Assembly: GCA_016839245.1 (NCBI GenBank)
Contig: JAEOUN010000067.1
Location: forward strand, 41,473 to 105,472
Length of the DNA stretch: 64,000 nucleotides
Direction of reading: 5' to 3'
Source: Candidatus Thorarchaeota archaeon
GTDB taxonomy: Archaea > Asgardarchaeota > Thorarchaeia > Thorarchaeales > Thorarchaeaceae
Below, one piece after another: positions 32,595 to 41,795 of the stretch; position 1 is the stretch's first letter, and every line of letters begins with the position of its first letter. The translations under genes were made by a program, and so were the position numbers. Below the pieces are notes generated by a model. It saw only the letters and a list, made by a program, of their open reading frames with translations. It did no database searches and was not told where the DNA came from.

Positions 32595-34226
32595 CTAGGA
32601 CTCTTTCATATAGTCATATGTGAACCTTGTTGGTGGAATAAAATTCTCTTTTATCGTCCGGGGTGATACCCAGCGCATAAGATTGATACTACTTCCGGAT
32701 TTATCATTGGTGCCTGAGGCGCGTGCACCACCAAATGGTTGGCGTCCTACTACAGCGCCTGTAGGTTTGTCATTAATATAGAAGTTGCCAGCTGCGTTGA
32801 CGAGTATGTCTGTAGCTTGTATTATGACATCTCGCTGGTCAGCAAAGATGGAACCAGTGAGTGCATATGGTGATGTTTCATCGACAAGATGCAGAATTTC
32901 TTCAAATTTCTCATCGGGATAGACAAAGATTGTTAGAATGGGACCAAAGATCTCTTCTTCCATAAGTTTTGATTTTGGATTTGAAGTCACAACTACTGTC
33001 GGAGTTACAAAATACCCAATAGTGTCATCGTATGTACCTCCAAACATAATATCCAAATCAGATGATTTCTTGGCATAATTGATGAATCCTTTAATTCTCT
33101 CAAAGGATTTTATATCAATGACTGCATTGACCAGTGTTGAGAAATCCTCGACATCGCCTACCTTAACATCTTTCAACGAGGATAACAGCTTTTCTTTAAC
33201 AGAAGACCACAGAGACTCTGGAATATAGGCTCGCGACACGGCCGAGCATTTCTGACCTTGATATTCAAATGCGCCGCGTATCAAAGCTGTAACTAGGGCA
33301 TCGATATTAGAAGTATTGTGTGCAATAATGAAATCCTTGCCGCCAGTTTCTCCAACCAATCGTGGAAATGTGTGATAATGATCAATATTCTCAGCTATTG
33401 TCTTCCACATACTTCTGAAAGTATCTGTACTCCCAGTGAAGTGAAGACCAGCAAGGGAGGGATGAGTCAAGATAGGAGTGCCAACTTCAGAGGCTGCGCC
33501 AGGAACGAAGTTAATGACACCGGGAGGTAGACCAGCGTCCATTAGCAGTTTCATAACATAATACGACACATATACTGCTGTCGAGGCAGGTTTCCATACT
33601 ACGACATTTCCTATCATAGCTGGTGCGCTTGGAAGATTTCCCATGATACTTACAAAATTGAAGGGAGTTATAGCAAACACGAATCCTTCTAAAGGACGAT
33701 ATTCAATGCGATTCCATTCTCCAGGTACAGAGATTGCTTGAGTCCTATAGATTTCTTGGACATAATACGAATTAAATCTAAGAAAATCTATGAGTTCTGC
33801 CGCAGCATCTATTTCTGATTGGTATGCGTTTTTGCTTAGATTTAGCATTGCAGCAGCATTTAATGTCATTCTAAATGGTCCAGCAAGAAGCTCGGCTGCT
33901 TTCAGAAAAATTGCAACTCGATCATACCAAGGTGTCTGTGCCCAAGTCTTACGTGCTTCCAATGCAGCATCGATAGCTAGCTGCGCTTCTTCTATACCAG
34001 CTAGGTGGTAGTTTCCCAGAACATGCTGATGATTATGCGGCATGACACAGTAGCCAATTCGATCTGTACGAACCTCTTTTCCCCCAAGAATAATTGGAAT
34101 ATCCAAATTCCTAGCTTTGAGTTCTTTGATTTTAGCCTTTAGCTGCTTCCGCTCTTTACTTTCAGGCAGATAGTTTAAGGGTGTTTCATTTGATGGTCTT
34201 GGTACGACGAATTTTGTTCCAGTCAC
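32595..34226 (-). CDS. 1-pyrroline-5-carboxylate dehydrogenase (L-glutamate gamma-semialdehyde dehydrogenase)
   Basis: 543 residues of the aldehyde dehydrogenase superfamily, closest to the stand-alone P5C dehydrogenases of the eukaryote/Bacteroidetes type by length. Cofactor loop FAITPFNFVSIMGNLPSAPAM, the glutamate in RLVGETGGKDFII, and the catalytic cysteine in EYQGQKCSAVSRAYIPESLW are all present. It oxidises P5C/glutamate semialdehyde to glutamate in proline and arginine catabolism. No proline dehydrogenase gene is adjacent. It faces secY and is upstream-divergent from THEP1. Confidence 0.9.
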   Translation of the reverse strand: MTGTKFVVPRPSNETPLNYLPESKERKQLKAKIKELKARNLDIPIILGGKEVRTDRIGYCVMPHNHQHVLGNYHLAGIEEAQLAIDAALEARKTWAQTPWYDRVAIFLKAAELLAGPFRMTLNAAAMLNLSKNAYQSEIDAAAELIDFLRFNSYYVQEIYRTQAISVPGEWNRIEYRPLEGFVFAITPFNFVSIMGNLPSAPAMIGNVVVWKPASTAVYVSYYVMKLLMDAGLPPGVINFVPGAASEVGTPILTHPSLAGLHFTGSTDTFRSMWKTIAENIDHYHTFPRLVGETGGKDFIIAHNTSNIDALVTALIRGAFEYQGQKCSAVSRAYIPESLWSSVKEKLLSSLKDVKVGDVEDFSTLVNAVIDIKSFERIKGFINYAKKSSDLDIMFGGTYDDTIGYFVTPTVVVTSNPKSKLMEEEIFGPILTIFVYPDEKFEEILHLVDETSPYALTGSIFADQRDVIIQATDILVNAAGNFYINDKPTGAVVGRQPFGGARASGTNDKSGSSINLMRWVSPRTIKENFIPPTRFTYDYMKES

Positions 34227-34318
34227 TTACATCACATCCTTCAAATTGCGCCAAGATTGAATTCCAAAGTAACCATACTTGAAGAAGTAAGGACAGCGAT
34301 TAATCATGTAAGATTTGG

Positions 34319-34336
34319 CAGGAATCGCCATTCCTG
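34319..34336. repeat. Perfect inverted repeat in the divergent P5CDH/THEP1 promoter region
   Basis: CAGGAAT and ATTCCTG are separated by CGCC. The repeat lies about 90 bases upstream of the P5C dehydrogenase start and 115 bases upstream of the THEP1 start, in an AT-rich spacer. It could be an operator or an RNA hairpin; no further evidence. Confidence 0.35.
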
Positions 34337-34417
34337 TGTATATTTTCTATAACTTCTCTATTAAAAAAGCGGATAGCGGAAAAATGATGATTATGATTCA
34401 CACATTCATCTAGTAGA

Positions 34418-34433
34418 TTAAAATATAAAATAT
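34418..34433 (+). promoter_or_regulatory. Candidate TATA element of the THEP1 gene
   Basis: A 16-base run of only A and T (TTAAAATATAAAATAT) ends 17 bases before the start codon, with AGGTGATG between. A start site about 25 bases from its centre would give a near-leaderless transcript. Confidence 0.35.
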
Positions 34434-34450
34434 CAATTCTAGGTGATGTA

Positions 34451-34966
34451 ATGACTACTAATATCTTAATAACAGGTAAACCAGGAATTGGCAAAACTAC
34501 TGCAATCAAGATTATGGTTGACAAACTTGATCGAAAACGAGTTGCAGGATTTTGGTCTAAGGAGATTAGGGAGAAAGGAAATAGAGTTGGATTTGCAATT
34601 GAAACTCTGTCAGGCAAAATGGGAATATTAGCTCATGTCAATATCACAGAAGGTCCGAAAGTCAGTAAGTATGGAGTGAAAATCGAGGATATTGATTCGA
34701 TTATTGTGCCTGAACTTGTGCAAGCTCGTGAATCAGGCAGCATTATCATTATTGACGAAATTGCAACGATGGAGCTTTTCTCAAGGCAATTCTTGAAAGA
34801 AGTTCGCAGTTGTCTTGATACTAAACGAGTACTTGGTACGATCCAAGAACGAAGACATCCTTTTCTTGATGAAGTCAGATCTCGAGAAGATGTTGAACTA
34901 TTCACTCTGACCCTTGATAATCGTAATCGACTTCCCATACACCTGCTGGAATTACTCAAAGAGTAG
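34451..34966 (+). CDS. THEP1-type nucleoside-triphosphatase
   Basis: 171 residues, matching the NTPase THEP1 family (archaeal relatives of human NTPCR). Walker A ILITGKPGIGKTTAIK at residues 4-19, arginine region GFWSKEIREKGNRVGF, Walker B SIIIIDEIATMELFS near 95-109, and the ending RNRLPIHLLELL. It hydrolyses NTPs in vitro; the biological role is unknown. AGGTGATG precedes the ATG. Confidence 0.92.
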   Translation: MTTNILITGKPGIGKTTAIKIMVDKLDRKRVAGFWSKEIREKGNRVGFAIETLSGKMGILAHVNITEGPKVSKYGVKIEDIDSIIVPELVQARESGSIIIIDEIATMELFSRQFLKEVRSCLDTKRVLGTIQERRHPFLDEVRSREDVELFTLTLDNRNRLPIHLLELLKE

Positions 34967-34995
34967 TCTATCTACCTTTAGATTTAGTATATCCA

Positions 34996-37026
34996 TTATT
35001 TTCTTCTGAATAGTATAATTATGACGAGAACTATTACGCAACCTCCACCTAAGATCATAATTGGAATAAGACTGTCAAAATCTATTCCAGTTGATGTAGT
35101 AGTAGATGTTGTTGTAGTTGTGGTGGTTGTTGTAGTTACTGTGGTTGCAGGTATAATTGTGATGCTTGTTGTACTGAGACTCTCTAATGACTCGCTATCT
35201 TGCTGAACAAGTGTATAATCATCGTAATCGAGAGTGACTCGTGTTGGTAATCCAGTGATTGATTCAGAAATATGAAGAACTAATTGAGTAGTCCCGTATA
35301 ATTCTACGTGGTAGACTACTACATTAAGTGGTGTCCACACTTCAAGATCAAACTGTTGTGAATACCTATAGTTCAGAAGCCCTGCATTGAGATCCTCAAT
35401 GATAATAGTGAGATTTCTTGATTCTGTATTATATACAACACTATCAAAGCTATATTTTGGCAGATACTCATTGTCAAACATTGGATGGAAAAACCAATCG
35501 AGATCCTCACTAAGGTACTCTTCAAAGGAGTTTTGGAAATCGCAGAGGAAAGCAATCTTATAGCTGAATTGCTCAAAGAAGTAATGCAAGGCATTTAGGA
35601 ATGCATCATCACCAAGCAGCATTCTTAGTTTTTCAATGACAACAGGAGCTTTTGTGTATGCTGCAAAATAATAGATGTCAGGATCATCATAGATAGACTG
35701 GTTGATTAGTGCAGGATATATCAATCTTACACTCGCAAAGTCATTCTCCTTATTGCTCCATCCGAGATTATAGAACTCTGAATAATAATAGACTGTCCAA
35801 CAGGTCAGACCTTCATCAAGAAATCCTACATCGATCTCATCATTTCCTATAAGATGATACCACCACTGATGACCAATTTCGTGGGCAATTACGCTATCCA
35901 GAGTTTCAGCAGGTATGTATTCTTCACGATAAAAATCATAGATAATGTTCGACATGTACACTTGACAAGGGTATTCCATACCATAATACCATCCGAAGTC
36001 CTCGACAACATTGAGAGTAGAATAAGGATAAGCACCAAAAGTGTCATTGTATAAATCAAGTGCACGTACAGCCCAGAAAAGAGCATTGCTTTCCCAGAGT
36101 GAAACTGATTCTGGAAGATAATAGACTGATACATTTGTTTCACCTATATTCTGTGACTCGATGATATAATAGCGAGAGGCACTAAAGGTCATCTCACGAA
36201 TTGGGCGGGACACATTGAAGCAATATGTTACAAAGTCATCATCAACTATTGTTTCTGTGACTTCTCCAGTTGCCGCCAGTTTCATTCCAGATGGTACGTG
36301 AATTGTATAATTATAGTATGCCATGTCAAGATAGAAGGGATCACCAACATCCAAGTATGGATCAACATTCCAGCCGTCATATTCATCATATACACATGGA
36401 AGTGGGTACGCACTTGCAAATTCATAGATTTTTGATTCGTCGAAGTCGTCACCATTTACTCCAGCTCGGTCATCTGAATCGATTGGAAGAATTGAAGTAA
36501 ACGAAATCCATAAGCCAATTGAATTCCCTGGTTGCAAGTCTTCAGTTAGATTCACCCACATCAATTGTTGGCTTTGGAATACATTGAAGTCCAACATAAC
36601 AGGAACACTCGAAAGTGTTGTCACATTATGAATTACAACACTACCGGGTCGGGTATGTGCTTGCATACCTGAGAGATAGAGGTGAAAAGGAATCCTCGAA
36701 AATGGAACAACATCAGAGTTATGATAATCAATTGAGAGATTGCCCTCTACAATACCAGCTGTTTCATTGAGTATAAGTGACATATTTAGAGTTGAGAGGT
36801 CCAATACCTCATAGTTTTCATTCGATTGCCCTAGAACTCGCGGCGATAAAGTACTCACATCACCAATATCTGTTAGTCCAGTATTTTGGAAAATAGAAGT
36901 CGGATATAGTATTAGAAGATTTAGAGTAAGTAGTATTAGTAATATAATTTGTCTATGCCTCAATTTAACCCCATCACTATCATGATGGCATGAGGGCATA
37001 AGTGTCTTTTGAATCAAGAACTTCAT
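34996..37026 (-). CDS. Membrane-anchored M1-family metallopeptidase
   Basis: About 676 residues. An N-terminal signal/anchor (QIILLILLTLNLLILYPTS) leads to an extracytoplasmic M1 aminopeptidase region: YYGMEYPCQVYMS in place of the GxMEN motif, then HEIGHQWWYHL and LDEGLTCW supplying two His and the Glu zinc ligands. After a beta-sandwich-like stretch there is a Thr-rich linker of about 25 residues and a C-terminal transmembrane segment (LIPIMILGGGCVIVLVIIIL) ending FRRK. It is thus a cell-surface enzyme with a likely O-glycosylated stalk. ATG 37026 is chosen; ATG 36999 and a TTG at 37062 are alternatives. Confidence 0.88.
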   Translation of the reverse strand: MKFLIQKTLMPSCHHDSDGVKLRHRQIILLILLTLNLLILYPTSIFQNTGLTDIGDVSTLSPRVLGQSNENYEVLDLSTLNMSLILNETAGIVEGNLSIDYHNSDVVPFSRIPFHLYLSGMQAHTRPGSVVIHNVTTLSSVPVMLDFNVFQSQQLMWVNLTEDLQPGNSIGLWISFTSILPIDSDDRAGVNGDDFDESKIYEFASAYPLPCVYDEYDGWNVDPYLDVGDPFYLDMAYYNYTIHVPSGMKLAATGEVTETIVDDDFVTYCFNVSRPIREMTFSASRYYIIESQNIGETNVSVYYLPESVSLWESNALFWAVRALDLYNDTFGAYPYSTLNVVEDFGWYYGMEYPCQVYMSNIIYDFYREEYIPAETLDSVIAHEIGHQWWYHLIGNDEIDVGFLDEGLTCWTVYYYSEFYNLGWSNKENDFASVRLIYPALINQSIYDDPDIYYFAAYTKAPVVIEKLRMLLGDDAFLNALHYFFEQFSYKIAFLCDFQNSFEEYLSEDLDWFFHPMFDNEYLPKYSFDSVVYNTESRNLTIIIEDLNAGLLNYRYSQQFDLEVWTPLNVVVYHVELYGTTQLVLHISESITGLPTRVTLDYDDYTLVQQDSESLESLSTTSITIIPATTVTTTTTTTTTTSTTTSTGIDFDSLIPIMILGGGCVIVLVIIILFRRK
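35094..35150. repeat. Threonine-codon-rich tract in the M1 peptidase linker
   Basis: A run of GTT/GTA/GTG-like triplets on the plus strand encodes consecutive Thr residues on the minus strand just before the C-terminal anchor. The codons are mixed, so this is a low-complexity coding tract and not a pure microsatellite. Confidence 0.6.
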
Positions 37027-37194
37027 TTTAGCGAACAGAGAAATTCTCGTGATGCAAAACAATAGATATTCAGCAAAAAGATTCTATCAAAATCTATGTT
37101 ATTCTTGAAAATAATACAGGTTGAGCAGTCTTTTGTTCAATTTACTTAAGAGGAAGAATATGAATTAAATATCTACTAGAGGAGATTAGAGAGG

Positions 37195-38181
37195 ATGGAT
37201 TGGCAAAAATTCCTGAGATATAATCCGTTATTGCAATTTAAGAGTGTGAATAATCAAGCTTTACAATTCCAAGTTTCACGTGACCTGTACGGCAGAGAGT
37301 CGCCCTCTCCAAAAACACTCTGGGAACTACAGCAAGTTACCAGAATACTCAAGAAACAACAAGTAGATGGCTCTTGGAGATATCCAAAGAAAAAAACAGA
37401 TCCAAGAGAGATATCAGGGCATAAACAGTTAGAAACATTCAAGCAACTTGGACAGCTTGTTGAAAAATACTTGTTGAATAAAGAACATCTGTCAGTGCAG
37501 AGAGCAGCGGAATTTCTCTTCAGTTGCCAAACAGAAGAAGGAGATTTCAGAGGGATATATCTAGACCAATACAGTCCCAATTACACTGCAGCATATCTCG
37601 AGATTTTAATTAAAGCAGGATATATGGATGAAGAACCTGTTGAACAGGGACTTCGATGGTTACTCTCAATACGTCAAAATGATGGAGGCTGGGTTGTACC
37701 TCTACGGACAGAAAATCTCAGATGGAGCGAAGTGATTCAGCTCATAGAACCACTTCAATCAAGGAAGGAAAAGCCCTTCTCACATATGATAACTGGCGTT
37801 GTACTTAGAGCCTTTGCGATGCATCCGAAATACAATCGACATTCGGAAATTCTTGACATTGGAGAAAAAATGGCGACAAGGATTTTTAAAGCAGATAACT
37901 ACACTGATAGAAAAGCACCAGAGTATTGGACAAGATTGACATTCCCGTTCTGGTTCACGGATATTCTTTCAACATTAGACACTCTATCGAGATTAGGATT
38001 CACGCCAGACCATCCAAACATCAAAGAAGCAATCGACTGGTTTTCAGAAAAGCAAAAGAAGGATGGAAGTTGGTCATTTCATCTTCTAAGAGGGGGAGGA
38101 GAGAAAAATTATGACCTATGGATAGCACTTACCATTTGCAAAATGCTGAAGCAATTTTCAAAAAATGAAAAAATGTCTTGA
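37195..38181 (+). CDS. Terpenoid-cyclase/prenyltransferase-fold (alpha-toroid) protein
   Basis: 328 residues with repeated QW-like motifs: LKKQQVDGSWRYP, LFSCQTEEGDFRGIY, LLSIRQNDGGWVVP, FSEKQKKDGSWSFH, spaced as in alpha/alpha barrel proteins (squalene cyclases, protein prenyltransferase beta subunits). The DXDD acid of squalene-hopene cyclases is not seen, so it is probably not a true cyclase. Soluble, no signal peptide. Function unknown; GAGGAGATTAGAGAGG lies before the ATG. Confidence 0.75.
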   Translation: MDWQKFLRYNPLLQFKSVNNQALQFQVSRDLYGRESPSPKTLWELQQVTRILKKQQVDGSWRYPKKKTDPREISGHKQLETFKQLGQLVEKYLLNKEHLSVQRAAEFLFSCQTEEGDFRGIYLDQYSPNYTAAYLEILIKAGYMDEEPVEQGLRWLLSIRQNDGGWVVPLRTENLRWSEVIQLIEPLQSRKEKPFSHMITGVVLRAFAMHPKYNRHSEILDIGEKMATRIFKADNYTDRKAPEYWTRLTFPFWFTDILSTLDTLSRLGFTPDHPNIKEAIDWFSEKQKKDGSWSFHLLRGGGEKNYDLWIALTICKMLKQFSKNEKMS

Positions 38182-38258
38182 AGTAGGGATACAGAAGGAA
38201 TTATAACTACCTCGATTGACGTTCCGACTAAAGTTACGAGCTAAGGTGACTCCAGCAG

Positions 38259-38849
38259 ATGAGTGAATCTAGAAATGTCGTTATTGTTACAGGAATACCT
38301 GGCGTTGGAAAGACAACAGTGATCAACAGTGCTGTTGACTTAGTGAAAGAAAAATACGGAGAAGAGGTTCTAGTTCTCAATTTTGGCACAGAGATGTTTG
38401 AAGTAGCAGTCAAAGCGGGCCAAGTAAAAGACCGTGATGAGATGAGAAAGATGCCTACTTCACTACAGAGGAAGAACCAGAAACTTGCTGGTGAATCAAT
38501 ATCTAAAAAGGCAGAGAAAACCAAAGTGATTGTTGACACCCATACTCTTATTCAGACAAATAACGGATACCTTATCGGACTCCCGGAATGGGTCATTAGA
38601 GCTATCCAACCAAAGACAGTTGTACTTGTTGAGGCCGATTCCGAAAAGATTGCTGGACGCCGTAGCAGTGACGAAACACGGACGCGAGATGCTCAGTCAG
38701 TCGCAGATATTCAGATTCATCAAGAAATGTGCAGAGCGGCCGCTGTTGCAGTTGGAACCATCACAGGAGCAACCGTAAGAAGAATCATGAATAGAGAGGG
38801 CAAAGTTGAAGAAGCTGCTCTGGAATTAGCAAATACAATAATGGAGTAG
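38259..38849 (+). CDS. adkA: Archaeal adenylate kinase
   Basis: 196 residues of the trimeric archaeal type. P-loop VIVTGIPGVGKTTVIN at 10-25, LNFGTEMFEVAVKAG, the LQRKNQKLAGESI helix, VIVDTHTLIQTNNGYLIGLP and the arginine region AGRRSSDETRTRDAQS. It equilibrates ATP, AMP and ADP. Normally found right after secY in archaeal clusters; here displaced 5.7 kb. GGTGACT precedes the ATG. Confidence 0.95.
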   Translation: MSESRNVVIVTGIPGVGKTTVINSAVDLVKEKYGEEVLVLNFGTEMFEVAVKAGQVKDRDEMRKMPTSLQRKNQKLAGESISKKAEKTKVIVDTHTLIQTNNGYLIGLPEWVIRAIQPKTVVLVEADSEKIAGRRSSDETRTRDAQSVADIQIHQEMCRAAAVAVGTITGATVRRIMNREGKVEEAALELANTIME

Positions 38850-38856
38850 AACGTTG

Positions 38857-39429
38857 ATGCAAAATCTCTTCGCAGATTTCATGACCTGGTTTGGCACCAT
38901 ATTTGCAGGCGTAAATGAACCACCGTGGTCAGCTATCTTCATTATGCTAGTATCCGTATTTGTATCAACTTTAAGTAATCTTGCTATGAAAAAATTCTCA
39001 GACATAAGAAGATTGAATCGACACCAAGCAGAGATTAAGCAATATCAAGAGATGGAGAAGGAAGCACGAAGAACTCAGAATGAAAAACTCCTGAAAAAGG
39101 TGAAGAGAAGGAAGGCATACATAGATAGAATTCAACGTGAACAGATGAGCCAAAGATGCAAACCATCATTGATATTCCTGATTCCATTTATGCTAATCTT
39201 TACAGTATTAAGAGGATTTTATACTAACTCAGCAGGGAAGGATATGATTGTCGCAGTCCTGCCATTCAATATTCAAAAGGTTTTACCATTTCTACAAGGA
39301 ATGATTGGTACTGGTACTGCAGCGGGATTTGGTATGACCTTTTGGGGTTTCTATTTCCTGGTAGGTCTAGGACTCTCAAGTATCCTCCAACGAATCATGG
39401 GTACCCAAGTTATGACCACACCGCAGTAA
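38857..39429 (+). CDS. DUF106/EMC3-type membrane protein (archaeal Oxa1/YidC homologue)
   Basis: 190 residues. Three or four transmembrane segments: after a short N-terminal part, AIFIMLVSVFVSTLSNLA, then a long charged coiled coil (RQHQAEIKQYQEMEKEARR region) and membrane spans LIFLIPFMLIFTVLRGF and GMTFWGFYFLVGLGLSSIL. This is the layout of archaeal Ylp1/DUF106, EMC3 and TMCO1, insertases for single-span proteins. Position after adkA is the standard archaeal one. ATG 38857 is the start; the preceding TTG belongs to the spacer. Confidence 0.88.
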   Translation: MQNLFADFMTWFGTIFAGVNEPPWSAIFIMLVSVFVSTLSNLAMKKFSDIRRLNRHQAEIKQYQEMEKEARRTQNEKLLKKVKRRKAYIDRIQREQMSQRCKPSLIFLIPFMLIFTVLRGFYTNSAGKDMIVAVLPFNIQKVLPFLQGMIGTGTAAGFGMTFWGFYFLVGLGLSSILQRIMGTQVMTTPQ

Positions 39430-39513
39430 AGAAGACACTTTAGCGACCCACCGTTTTGCTTAAAAGTGAACGAATGAGGTTCTCTATGTAGTTCTATAAG
39501 AGAGGCACACAAT

Positions 39514-39780
39514 ATGGCAAGACCGGGTTTACTTACAAGAGGAAGAGCAAATCGTTTAGTCAAAAGCCCTGGTAACAGATTAGTAACTCATCGTCAGAAA
39601 TTCTATAAAACTGGTGGAACCTGTTACATGACAGGTACAAAGCTTCAGCTTCCACGCGGATCAGTCTTTGGAATTACTAGAAGATCCAGCAAATCATCGA
39701 AACGCCCAAATCGACCGTATGGTGGAATCTTATCATCGGAAGCCATGCGGCGAGGTATAATAAATAAAATTAGAGAGTAG
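39514..39780 (+). CDS. rpl34e: Ribosomal protein eL34
   Basis: 88 residues, archaeal length. N-terminal ARPGLLTRGRANRLVKSPGNR and the conserved THRQKFYKTGGTCYMTGTKLQ followed by the basic RRSSKSSKRPNRPYGGILSS. The zinc CxxC of eukaryotic eL34 is reduced to a single Cys (TCYM). GAGAGGC precedes the ATG. Standard neighbour of cmk. Confidence 0.92.
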   Translation: MARPGLLTRGRANRLVKSPGNRLVTHRQKFYKTGGTCYMTGTKLQLPRGSVFGITRRSSKSSKRPNRPYGGILSSEAMRRGIINKIRE

Positions 39781-39784
39781 TGCA

Positions 39785-40318
39785 ATGAAGCGAGTCATAA
39801 CGATTGGCGGACTTCATGGGACGGGTAAGAGTTCAGTTGCAGATAGTATTGCTAAGAGATTTGGACTAAGAAGAATTTCTGCAGGAGTCATTTTTCGTCA
39901 ATTAGCAAAAGAACGAGGGATGACTCTGGAAGAATTCAGCCGCGTTGCTGAAGGAGATCTTGAAATTGATGAATTGATAGATGGCACTCAGAAGAAAGCA
40001 GCTGCTGAAGGAAATGCTGTAATAGATGGGCAACTAGCAGCATGGATGGCTGGCGACCATGCAGATTTGAAAATCCTTCTTATCGCGCCAGTAGAGGTCA
40101 GAATTAAGCGGATAGCAGAACGAGATGGTACAGAATTCGAGTTTGCAAAAAGAGAAACCATTGCTCGTGAAGGCAGTGAAAAAGCGAGGTATTTTGAATA
40201 CTACAAAGTAGATGTGTCAGATTTATCCATCTATGACCTTATCTTAAACACAGGAAAATACGATTTAGATGGAGTTACTGAGATCATAGCAAAAGCTATT
40301 GAAACATACTTCTCGTAA
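39785..40318 (+). CDS. cmk: Cytidylate kinase
   Basis: 177 residues, the archaeal cmk type. P-loop ITIGGLHGTGKSSVADSIA, LRRISAGVIFRQLAKERGM, the VIDGQLAAWMAG strand, KRIAERDGTEFEFAKRETI lid and the YDLILNTGKYDLDGVTEII end. It phosphorylates CMP and dCMP. Four bases after the eL34 stop and before eL14, the ancestral archaeal order. Confidence 0.94.
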   Translation: MKRVITIGGLHGTGKSSVADSIAKRFGLRRISAGVIFRQLAKERGMTLEEFSRVAEGDLEIDELIDGTQKKAAAEGNAVIDGQLAAWMAGDHADLKILLIAPVEVRIKRIAERDGTEFEFAKRETIAREGSEKARYFEYYKVDVSDLSIYDLILNTGKYDLDGVTEIIAKAIETYFS

Positions 40319-40456
40319 TGGTTATCCATATCTTTCAGCTCAAACGGAAGCCTCATATTGTAATCGAAAACAGTGAGAAGCATTCTCCCATTCCGTAAGG
40401 ATGATACACTGAGGTGACTCAGTTGAGGACTTCGGACAAGGTGAGGTGCGAAAATA

Positions 40457-40732
40457 ATGAGTCTATACGATCTAGGAAGAATTTGTGTAAAAGTAGCTGG
40501 AAGAGAAGCTGGTAGCTACTGTGTAATTGTAGAAAAGAAAGAAGACAACTATGTCATTATTACTGGACCAAAGGAACTCACTGGAATTAGAAGACGTAGT
40601 TGCAATGTCAGGCATCTAGAACCACTAGAAACCGTCTTGCAGATCAAATCAGGAGCAGATGATCCTGCCGTTGAAAAGGCAATTGCTGAAGCAGGACTGA
40701 CTGAACAGTTCCAAACGAAGATTAGATTCTAA
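40457..40732 (+). CDS. rpl14e: Ribosomal protein eL14
   Basis: 91 residues with an N-terminal KOW-like barrel (YDLGRICVKVAGREAGSYCVIVE, TGPKELTGIRRRSCNVRHLEPLE). The C-terminal part is short. GAGGTGCG provides a strong ribosome binding site. About 140 bases separate it from cmk, with nothing identifiable except possible regulatory repeats of GAGGTGA. Confidence 0.92.
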   Translation: MSLYDLGRICVKVAGREAGSYCVIVEKKEDNYVIITGPKELTGIRRRSCNVRHLEPLETVLQIKSGADDPAVEKAIAEAGLTEQFQTKIRF

Positions 40733-40765
40733 TCCAAAAAATCCGTATCAGGAGAGTCTGTATCA

Positions 40766-41779
40766 ATGAAGGGCATCTTGCCTGCAGACCGACCCCGCGA
40801 GGAGATATTGAAGGCGTCAGAGTCCACAAATCCTGAATACGGATTCTCTTCATTGGAAAATTTACCCATCGAGTATCTTCTTGAAAATGGAGTAATCACC
40901 CTCGATAAGCCTGCAGGTCCAACAAGTCATGAAGTTGTAACTTGGGTAAAAAAGATACTAGATGTAGAGAGAGCGGGCCATGGAGGAACACTTGATCCTA
41001 GTGTGACGGGAGTGCTACCTACAGGAATTGGCAATGCAACAAAGGCTATGCAGGCTCTGCTTTATGCTGGAAAAGAGTATGTCTGTATTCTAGAACTGCA
41101 TCAACATGTAGAAGAAACAGAAATCCGACATGTGATAAATGAGTTTGTAGGTAAACTTTATCAAAAACCACCCCTCAAGTCTTCAGTCAAAAGAGTCCTC
41201 AGAGTGAGAGAAATCTATTATAACGAAATCATTGAGATTAAGGGAAGAATTGTTCTTTTCCGTGTAGGATGTCAAGCTGGAACTTACATCCGTAAACTCT
41301 GTTTTGATATTGGAGAAGCCTTAGGGGTCGGGGGACACATGAGAGAGTTGAGAAGAACACGAGTTGGTAATTTTCGTGAAGATGAGCATCTTTGTTCGTT
41401 ATATGATCTTAAGGATGCTTACATATTCTGGAAAGAAGACGGCGATGATCGACTTCTCAGGCGATATGTACAACCCCTTGAGTTTGGTGTTGGGCATTTA
41501 CCTTACATTAAAGTCCGTGATTCAGCTGTAGATGCAATATGCCATGGCGCTAACCTTGCAGCAACGGGAGTAGTCGCATTAAGTAGCGGTCTCAAAAAAG
41601 GGGATATGGTGGTTCTAAAGTCTCTAAAAGAAGAAGCAATTGCCCTTGCTAAATGTACAGAGAATAGCGAAAAAATTGCTAAAGCAAAGAGTGGAATTAT
41701 TGCTACCAGCGAGAGAGTACTTATGGTCAGAGGAAGATATCCACAGATGTGGAAAAAACGATCTGATGATGAAAGGTGA
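40766..41779 (+). CDS. cbf5: tRNA/rRNA pseudouridine synthase Cbf5 (H/ACA RNP, TruB family)
   Basis: 337 residues. Catalytic Asp in HGGTLDPSVTGVLP near residue 75; ITLDKPAGPTSHEVVTWVKK precedes it. YQKPPLKSSVKR, CQAGTYIRKLCFDIGEALG and RVGNFREDEHL are typical. The C-terminal PUA domain begins near LPYIKVRDSAVDAICHGANL. It isomerises uridine guided by H/ACA RNAs and tRNA U55. The archaeal partners Nop10, Gar1, L7Ae are elsewhere. AGGAGAG precedes the ATG. Confidence 0.95.
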   Translation: MKGILPADRPREEILKASESTNPEYGFSSLENLPIEYLLENGVITLDKPAGPTSHEVVTWVKKILDVERAGHGGTLDPSVTGVLPTGIGNATKAMQALLYAGKEYVCILELHQHVEETEIRHVINEFVGKLYQKPPLKSSVKRVLRVREIYYNEIIEIKGRIVLFRVGCQAGTYIRKLCFDIGEALGVGGHMRELRRTRVGNFREDEHLCSLYDLKDAYIFWKEDGDDRLLRRYVQPLEFGVGHLPYIKVRDSAVDAICHGANLAATGVVALSSGLKKGDMVVLKSLKEEAIALAKCTENSEKIAKAKSGIIATSERVLMVRGRYPQMWKKRSDDER

Positions 41780-41795
41780 AAAGACCAACAACCAA

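Noticed and set aside
35021..35206. 61-codon plus-strand frame with long valine run
   Set aside because: It is the antisense of the Thr-rich linker of the M1 peptidase.
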